Source: an uncultured Verrucomicrobiota bacterium (GTDB taxonomy: Bacteria; Verrucomicrobiota; Kiritimatiellia; RFP12; UBA1067). From it: 11,799 nt of DNA. The stretch spans positions 1 through 11,799 of the forward strand of contig CAMOXA010000037.1 of NCBI GenBank assembly GCA_946628745.1, in the 5' to 3' direction. Shown here piece after piece: positions 6,512-11,799 of this stretch. Positions within the stretch are counted from its first letter, which is position 1. Each line of letters opens with the position of its first letter. The notes under the pieces are model-generated. The model was not told the DNA's origin and did no database searches. It saw nothing but the letters and a program-made list of their open reading frames with translations. A program made the translations under genes and the position numbers.

Positions 6512-6578
6512 CACCGCCAATCCCGCCCGGCACGGCCCGCCTTCCTGCCGCGCATCCGCGCTGGAAGCGCCGGCGCGC

Positions 6579-8474
6579 CTACTGCGGCGCGACATCGCTC
6601 GGCATGCGCCAGTCGCCGCGCGGCGAAAGGTTTATCGAACCGACCTTCGGTCCGTCCGGCATGCAGCTGCGCTTGAACTGCTGGGTGTAGAACCGGCGCA
6701 TGAACACATCGAGCCACTTCGCGATTGCGGCGTCTTCATATTCGCCGGCGAACGCAATTTTCGCGAGGCGCAGAATCTTTTCCTTCGACGCGCCGCGACG
6801 CAGGAAATGGTACAGGAAGAAATCGTGCAATTCGTACGGACCGACCTTGTCCTCGGTGACCTGCGCTATGGTGCCGTCGGCCGCCGCCGGCAGAAGCTCC
6901 GGCGAAACCGGCGTGGCGAGAATGTCCAGCAAAGCTTCCCTGACGTTCGCGTTCTGTTCGGCGTACCAGCCGACGATGTATTTGACGAGCGTCTTCGGAA
7001 CGCCCGCGTTCACTCCGTACATGCTCATGTGGTCGCCGTTGTAGGTGCACCATCCAAGCGCCAGCTCGGAGAGGTCTCCGGTGCCGACAAGAATTCCGCC
7101 GACCTGGTTGGCCTTGTCCATGAGTATGTAGGTCCTGCCGCGCGCCTGGGTGTTCTCGTATGTAATATCCTTTACGGATTCGTCCCGCCCCAGATCGGCA
7201 AGATGGCGGCGAGCCATCGGCGTTATGTCGATCGTTTCCAGCGCGACGCCCAGTCCTTCGCAGAGCCTTCCGGCATTGCCCTTCGTGCGGCTCGTGGTGC
7301 CGAAACCGGGCAGTGTGTATGCGTGTATGCCGGACATGTCAAGGCCCAGCCGGCGGAACGCCTCTACGCACACAATCAGCGCGAGCGCCGAATCGAGTCC
7401 GCCCGAAAGCCCGACGACAACGTCCTTGCAGCCGATCGCCTGGAGCCGCGTCGCGAGGCCGGTCGACTGTATGGCCAGTATCTCTTCGCAGCGCTCGCTG
7501 CGCTCGGCGTCCGCGCCAGGCACGAACGGGTGCGGGTCGACGCGGCGGCGCAGACCGCTGGAGTTTTCCGCGTCCGCCGGCGCCGGCACTGCAATGCGCC
7601 GCACGTCGCCAACAGTCGTCGCGGCGTTTCTGAAAGCGTAGTTGGCCGACCTCTCGAAGTCGAGAAAGCCTATGTCGACATCGGCGACGGCAAGCCGCTC
7701 GTCGCGTCCGAAACGGGAACCCTCTGCCAGGATGGTTCCGTTTTCGGCTATGAGCGCGTGTCCGCCGAAGACGAGATCGGTCGTGGACTCGCCGACCCCG
7801 GCACCGGCGTAGACATACGCCGCGAGGCATCGCGCGGACTGCCCGGACACCAGCGAACGGCGGTAGTCCGTCTTGCCCACGAGCTCGTTCGACGCGCTGA
7901 GATTGAGAATCACATTCGCGCCGCGAAGCGTCAGGCGCGTCGACGGCGGATTGGCCGTCCACATATCCTCGCATATTTCCACGCCGTATACCGCGTCGCC
8001 CGCGGCGAAGACGAGGTCGTTGCCGAACGGGACCGTGAATCCGGCGAGAGAGACTTCGCCGGCGGTCGACTCGAGGGCGCTCGCGAACCAGCGCGACTCG
8101 TAGAATTCGTGGGTGCTCGGCAGATATGTCTTCGGCACGACCCCGTAGAGCCTGCCGCCGGCGACCAGCGCCGCGCAGTTGAATATCCGCCCGCCGGTCC
8201 GCACCGGCAACCCCACCGCTGCGAGCGTGCCGGCGCTGCCCGCCGTGTGTTCGATGAACAGGCGAAGCGCCTCTTCGGCCCCGGCCAGCAGCGACGGCAT
8301 GTAAAAGAGATCCGCGCAGGTGTAGCCCGTAAGACAAAGTTCCGGGAAGACCACCGCGCCAACGCCCTCCGCCGCGGCTTTGTCGAAAAGCCGCTTCACT
8401 CCCTCCAGATTCGCCGCAGGATGCGCCGGTTTTACCGCCGGCACGGCCGCAGCCACTCTTGCATACTCTCTCAT
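6579..8474 (-). CDS. nadE: Glutamine-dependent NAD+ synthetase
   Basis: 631 aa, cytoplasmic. It makes the last step of NAD biosynthesis: deamido-NAD + ATP + glutamine to NAD. The N-terminal nitrilase-like glutaminase domain has its triad Glu45 (VVFPELCLTGY), Lys115 (VVPKTYLP) and Cys168 (VEICEDMW). The C-terminal synthetase domain has the PP-loop GLSGGLDSALAL (about 355-366), GTGDLSELALGWCTYNGDHM (464-483) and the closing FKRS and LSPRGDWRMPSD. Length and motifs match the large mycobacterial-type NadE, so ammonia should be channelled between the domains. I start at ATG 8474: an earlier in-frame ATG at 8546 lies upstream of the -10 element and adds an unrelated 24-residue extension, whereas REYARVAAAVPAV matches the first strand of the family. 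The stop is TAG. A long plus-strand frame opposite this gene is a composition shadow. Confidence 0.96.
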   Translation of the reverse strand: MREYARVAAAVPAVKPAHPAANLEGVKRLFDKAAAEGVGAVVFPELCLTGYTCADLFYMPSLLAGAEEALRLFIEHTAGSAGTLAAVGLPVRTGGRIFNCAALVAGGRLYGVVPKTYLPSTHEFYESRWFASALESTAGEVSLAGFTVPFGNDLVFAAGDAVYGVEICEDMWTANPPSTRLTLRGANVILNLSASNELVGKTDYRRSLVSGQSARCLAAYVYAGAGVGESTTDLVFGGHALIAENGTILAEGSRFGRDERLAVADVDIGFLDFERSANYAFRNAATTVGDVRRIAVPAPADAENSSGLRRRVDPHPFVPGADAERSERCEEILAIQSTGLATRLQAIGCKDVVVGLSGGLDSALALIVCVEAFRRLGLDMSGIHAYTLPGFGTTSRTKGNAGRLCEGLGVALETIDITPMARRHLADLGRDESVKDITYENTQARGRTYILMDKANQVGGILVGTGDLSELALGWCTYNGDHMSMYGVNAGVPKTLVKYIVGWYAEQNANVREALLDILATPVSPELLPAAADGTIAQVTEDKVGPYELHDFFLYHFLRRGASKEKILRLAKIAFAGEYEDAAIAKWLDVFMRRFYTQQFKRSCMPDGPKVGSINLSPRGDWRMPSDVAPQ

Positions 8475-8481
8475 GCCGGAT

Positions 8482-8490
8482 AGTATACCA
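8482..8490 (-). promoter_or_regulatory. Extended -10 element of nadE
   Basis: The minus strand reads TGG-TATACT, an extended -10 with a five-of-six match. No good -35 lies 16-18 nt upstream, which is tolerable with a TGn extension. The -10 ends 8 nt before the A of the nadE ATG, so transcription would begin at or within about 3 nt of the start codon. Confidence 0.65.
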
Positions 8491-8507
8491 TTTTCAGCCC
8501 GCGCTGG

Positions 8508-8544
8508 GTAGGGGTGGAATCGTTGGATGCCTTTTCCATTCCCC
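8508..8544. repeat. Possible degenerate single REP-like stem-loop upstream of nadE
   Basis: GTAG at 8508-8511 heads a stem in which GGGG (8511-8514) pairs with CCCC (8541-8544) and TGGAA (8515-8519) pairs with TTCCA (8534-8538), with a bulged TT and a 14-nt loop. The GTAG head plus stem recalls the REPIN at 2654-2716, although the stem sequence differs. It sits in the 82-bp gap between the giant gene's stop and nadE, where a terminator would be expected, but there is no T-tract on the minus strand. Confidence 0.35.
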
Positions 8545-8556
8545 ATCGCCGGTGAA

Positions 8557-11500
8557 TCACTTTATCTCAACCTTCACGGAGCCTTGTTTCTTGAGAGCCG
8601 CCGAGCCATACCCCTTGCCGTCCAGAACGAAACCGTTTACTACCACTCTAACCTTTCTCAGCCTTCCGTCTGAAAGTGCATATGCATTGAACGAACCCTT
8701 GAACATTCCAGTTTTCATGGCATAAGACAGATTCAATCCCGATGGATTCATTCCCGCTTTCGAAAGATCTATCACCCCGCTCTTTAAGCCGACTTTGCCA
8801 ACTTTTGGGAGGGTGAACTTCACGCCCTTCATTCCAACTTCAAGCCCATTGGGCAGAAGATCGTCTTGAAGTCCGGAAATAAACGCGCCCAAGGACTGGG
8901 CATCAATCCAAAAATGGGAGCCTTCTGATAGATACGCACCTGCCGTACGCACATTTGCAACCTTTGCTATGGCTCCACCGGACAGATTGGCGCATTCAAG
9001 GCTTCCATCTTCGCAGAACCAAATCAGGCATGCGACAGACGAGCCCTTCTTTGTCCATGAAACTGCAACTGCGCATTCGCGCTCTCCGACAAGCAGCTGG
9101 CTTTTGGCGCTCACACGAACACCGCTCGCCAACATACCTAGAACCTTTGCCTTACCCCTGTTCCCGATAGTCACGGAGATGCCATGATACGGCGCGAATT
9201 CCAAGCCAGGCTCATGCCAAACAACGACATAGGCACCCTTCCATCGTCTGAGAGCATCGGCAGAGATATATTTTGACACAGCATCTTTTGCAGAAAACAC
9301 GCTACGCGAACCATCTACAGCAAGATCGCCAATGGTTCCGTAAAGCGAATCCGCGCCTAGAGACAAATTCATGTCACGACCTGCAATTGTTCCTTTGATT
9401 TGTCCATTGAACGTCGTTGTCTTGAATGTAGCCTTGCGTTGACCTGCCACGAGAAGCGTGACGGTTATCTTTGAAATTCCCGCCAAACTAGGTCGACCGG
9501 CCTTTACTTGAATCGAGCCAACCACGGCATCGTCTGAATCCAGCACATAACCATCATATACCGTTGCCCGGTCGAGATGGAACGGTGCATCGGTGTACCA
9601 AAGCCTCCGGCGCACCCATTTTGCGTGGAGTATTGCATCATTAAACGGGACTCCATCGCCTTCCGTAACTTTCGTTCCACGCTGAAAATCGTCAGTTGTC
9701 CACCACCCGTCAAACAGATAACCCGACCTTGCGGGAACTGGTAAAGCCCCGAAAGAGGAACCGTATTCGGCGTCGAAATCCTCTAGCTCGCCGAATCCTC
9801 CATTTAGATTAAACGATATCCGGTATGTCTTTACGCGCCAATGGGCATATAGCGTATCCGGCCCCGAAAGTGACACTATTGTTCCAGGAACAAGCTGTTC
9901 ACCGCTATCTTTTGCCGTAAACCAGCCAATAAACTCGTGTCCGCGATAGAGTGGATCCGTCGGGAACACATAAGGTTTATTCGGTTCCTGTGTCGTTTGT
10001 GTTCGCAAGTCCGCATTGTCGACTCCATAGACAGCGTCGAAGAGTACTGTCATCTCATTGCCGATCTCGACACCAACCTGACCCGTGTAGTTGTTTTTCC
10101 CGCGAATGACGGCCGATCCTCCGCCTGCGGTCTTCGGTACCCACGAAACAAGCTCCCAGTCATTATCTGTCAGCAGGCAAGGCCAATCATCTTGCAAAAC
10201 GAACGTCGGACGGACCGTCACAACCCCATCTTGAGTTGCCTCGCGAAGTCCTTTGTGTTTGACAAGGCCGAGGGTAAGAGGCTTCTCACCAATCGTCACA
10301 GTGGCAGAGTTGGTCAGAGTTTCGAAATTGTCCGCCGAGACAAGATACCACACCGTTTCACGGCAAGCGTTCGTGAAAATCGGATTCACGTCGCCATAAG
10401 GACCCTCTTTATCGAGTGAATAGCGTACGCGCGCTCCGGCAGGTCGCGGATCCCGCAATATCACGGATATGCCATGTCCCTCGCCGTCGTATATTCCGGA
10501 GTAGTTGATTGTATCTCCACCAAGGCTGTCAACATTGCCGCCACCTATTGGCACGGCAGGCTTGATTGTCCAAATGCAATCCTGCACTGCCGCCGCAAAA
10601 TAGTTGTCTGTATTGTAATTCAACTTCGCGTGCGCAGTATAGGTTCCTGTCTCCGTCGCCTTGTTGCCCGTATATGTCGCCGTAACTCCCGAAGGAAGAT
10701 TCGTCAACACGACCTCCTGCGGATAGGCCGTATAGGGAAGAGGATTGGAATAATTCCAGCCGACAGCAGACATATCTATCGTCGCCTTGGTGATTTCGAA
10801 CGAAAGATAAAGTGTCGCGTTGTCCGTATCGATCCATTTGTAACGGATATTATCTGTCAACTCCAGCGCGACGACATATGTCGCGACTGCCGTGCCGCCC
10901 TCGTTGAACGCAGTGCGCCAGTACGGCGAATTTGGAACGTCAGCGACCTGATTTGAACCCGTGTATTCCTTTGCTGCAATCACAGGAGGCGTCACCCGAG
11001 CCCGAACCAGCGTTCCCTGGACGTTTCCAATCTCGCCGTCGATTGGAACTCCGTCGTAGCCGTCGCAGCCGCCGCCGAGTCCCTTCCCGCCAGCTCCGCC
11101 CTGCACTGTCACACCCTCACCAACGTCAATCAACACACCATCTCTAGCTCCATCGAGAACCTTAATCGCCGGGGCTCCGTTGCCGCCAGGATTGCCCGAT
11201 CCGCCGTCCCCGCCCTTCACGAGCGAGTCGCCACCCGACGTGACAAGCGAAATATGCGTCACAGTTCCTTCGCCACTCCCGCTTGGCACAATCCGAATCG
11301 CAGGTGTGCCGTCACCGCCTAGTGCAGTTTCGCTTCCCTCCACGCCGTCAGGCCCTGTGATTTTGAACCCGTTAAGGTCGATTGTCACATGACCAAGGTT
11401 GTCCGGGATATCAATCGGGCCCGTCATGTCGCCCGTCAGCGTCACCTTCCAGCCATCTCCGTCCGGAGTTATAATCGCAGGCGGCTCGTCGAATATCTCG

Positions 11501-11799
11501 CGCAGAGTGGTTTCCTCGGCAGACTTGATCTTCCAGAAAAGATCGTCTAGTGTCGGCTCGTTGTAGTTCGTCGTATCGTAGTTGAACACGACATGTGCCG
11601 TGTAGCTACCAGGCAACGTAGCCTTATTGCCCGTATAAGATGCGACGGAGACGCCAGATGGCAGAGCACCGGTGATTGACACAGTCTTCTCTGTTCCGTC
11701 GTATGCGAATTCACCTGCATAATTCCATTGCACACCGCTCAAGTCTCCATAGTTCGCCTTCAGAATCTCGAACTCCTCCTCGACCGTGCCCGTGTAGTT
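8557..11799 (-). CDS. Giant secreted repeat protein (MBG/Ig-like and InlB-type repeats, conserved C-terminal module), 5'-partial
   Basis: The frame is open to the window edge, giving the last 1080 residues; residue 1 here is the codon at 11799. Residues 20-92 and 343-413 are two copies of an MBG-like repeat (WNY, SGVT, YTGNKAT, YTAH, WTIK). Between them lie a beta-helix-like segment (VTIDLNGFKI, about 138-147), a Gly/Asp-rich stretch (about 189-264) and another Ig-like repeat starting near 270. Residues about 585-654 and 660-728 are two InlB-type (Listeria-Bacteroides) repeats (GHEFIGWFTA and LYAHW; GYLFDGWWTT and LHAKW). The last about 78 residues (SGVIDLSKAGMNPSGLNLSY, KTGMFKGSFNAY, GYGSAALKK, VKVEIK) form a distinct closing module. 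No catalytic motif is seen; a cell-surface or extracellular adhesive role is inferred. Its start lies beyond the window; the in-frame TTG at 11742 is internal. Confidence 0.85.
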   Translation of the reverse strand, partial: NYTGTVEEEFEILKANYGDLSGVQWNYAGEFAYDGTEKTVSITGALPSGVSVASYTGNKATLPGSYTAHVVFNYDTTNYNEPTLDDLFWKIKSAEETTLREIFDEPPAIITPDGDGWKVTLTGDMTGPIDIPDNLGHVTIDLNGFKITGPDGVEGSETALGGDGTPAIRIVPSGSGEGTVTHISLVTSGGDSLVKGGDGGSGNPGGNGAPAIKVLDGARDGVLIDVGEGVTVQGGAGGKGLGGGCDGYDGVPIDGEIGNVQGTLVRARVTPPVIAAKEYTGSNQVADVPNSPYWRTAFNEGGTAVATYVVALELTDNIRYKWIDTDNATLYLSFEITKATIDMSAVGWNYSNPLPYTAYPQEVVLTNLPSGVTATYTGNKATETGTYTAHAKLNYNTDNYFAAAVQDCIWTIKPAVPIGGGNVDSLGGDTINYSGIYDGEGHGISVILRDPRPAGARVRYSLDKEGPYGDVNPIFTNACRETVWYLVSADNFETLTNSATVTIGEKPLTLGLVKHKGLREATQDGVVTVRPTFVLQDDWPCLLTDNDWELVSWVPKTAGGGSAVIRGKNNYTGQVGVEIGNEMTVLFDAVYGVDNADLRTQTTQEPNKPYVFPTDPLYRGHEFIGWFTAKDSGEQLVPGTIVSLSGPDTLYAHWRVKTYRISFNLNGGFGELEDFDAEYGSSFGALPVPARSGYLFDGWWTTDDFQRGTKVTEGDGVPFNDAILHAKWVRRRLWYTDAPFHLDRATVYDGYVLDSDDAVVGSIQVKAGRPSLAGISKITVTLLVAGQRKATFKTTTFNGQIKGTIAGRDMNLSLGADSLYGTIGDLAVDGSRSVFSAKDAVSKYISADALRRWKGAYVVVWHEPGLEFAPYHGISVTIGNRGKAKVLGMLASGVRVSAKSQLLVGERECAVAVSWTKKGSSVACLIWFCEDGSLECANLSGGAIAKVANVRTAGAYLSEGSHFWIDAQSLGAFISGLQDDLLPNGLEVGMKGVKFTLPKVGKVGLKSGVIDLSKAGMNPSGLNLSYAMKTGMFKGSFNAYALSDGRLRKVRVVVNGFVLDGKGYGSAALKKQGSVKVEIK
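9616..10047 (-). repeat. Two InlB-type (Listeria-Bacteroides) repeats
   Basis: Copy 1 (10047-9838) has the pattern VLFDA, GHEFIGWFTA, GTIVSLSGPDTLYAHW; copy 2 (9822-9616) has ISFNLNGG, GYLFDGWWTT, LHAKW. These small beta-grasp-like modules are common in bacterial surface proteins. They are separated by RVKTY. Confidence 0.75.
10561..10773 (-). repeat. MBG-like protein repeat, copy B
   Basis: Encodes about 71 residues paralogous to copy A: WNYSNPLPYTAY, LPSGVTA, YTGNKATETGTYTAH, NYNTDNY and IWTIK. The best-conserved core is YTGNKAT plus YTAH. Confidence 0.7.
11524..11742 (-). repeat. MBG-like protein repeat, copy A
   Basis: Encodes about 73 residues aligned with copy B: WNYAGEFAYDG, LPSGVSV, YTGNKATLPGSYTAH, NYDTTNY and FWKIK. 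The preceding 19 codons (NYTGTVEEEFEIL) are the tail of a further repeat, so the array continues outside the window. Confidence 0.7.

Noticed and set aside
6512..6578. Bidirectional terminator between the convergent cyclo-ligase and nadE genes
   Set aside because: Only a 5-bp stem and short G+C palindromes are present, with no T-tract on either strand.
6807..8483. 558-codon open frame on the plus strand opposite nadE
   Set aside because: Arg-rich translation without domains; it arises from the G+C-rich codon bias of nadE, whose catalytic motifs are intact on the other strand.
8475..8546. N-terminal extension of NadE starting at ATG 8546
   Set aside because: Its residues do not fit the family, it has no ribosome site, and the -10 element lies between it and the homologous start.
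11740..11742. TTG as the start of the giant repeat protein
   Set aside because: The frame is open upstream to the window edge and encodes the tail of another repeat, so the TTG is internal.

Overview
The window looks like chromosomal DNA of a PVC-group bacterium, most likely Kiritimatiellota/Verrucomicrobiota. That placement is an inference from style: very large secreted proteins assembled from LamG-like, Ig/MBG-like, InlB-type and autotransporter-like repeat modules, a secreted CotH-family kinase with long extra domains, and uneven base composition between secreted and housekeeping genes. No marker gene or rRNA is present to confirm it.

Layout, left to right. (1) 1-2125, minus strand: the first 708 codons of a secreted multidomain protein whose 3' end lies outside the window. 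(2) About 2129-2840: a repeat-rich intergenic region with a candidate promoter, a possible 54-codon small ORF, four 22-bp tandem repeats, a 27-bp direct repeat in two copies, and a well-formed inverted pair of GTAG-headed hairpins with the architecture of a REPIN. (3) 2841-5705, minus: a secreted CotH-family protein kinase with its own near-consensus promoter, which also settles its start codon. (4) 5706-5923: a divergent promoter region. (5) 5924-6511, plus: 5-formyltetrahydrofolate cyclo-ligase behind a consensus-like promoter and a structured leader. (6) 6579-8474, minus: glutamine-dependent NAD+ synthetase, convergent with the cyclo-ligase and apparently translated from a leaderless mRNA. 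(7) 8557-11799, minus: the last 1080 codons of another giant secreted repeat protein, whose start lies outside the window.

The two metabolic genes (folate one-carbon metabolism and NAD synthesis) are ordinary chromosomal genes. The three secreted-protein genes all lie on the minus strand but are not an obvious operon, since the kinase and nadE have their own promoters. The CotH-family kinase next to large Ser/Thr-rich secreted proteins allows, but does not prove, an extracytoplasmic kinase-substrate relationship. The best evidence of something not captured by gene annotation is the REPIN at 2654-2716, whose two hairpins differ by paired compensatory changes.
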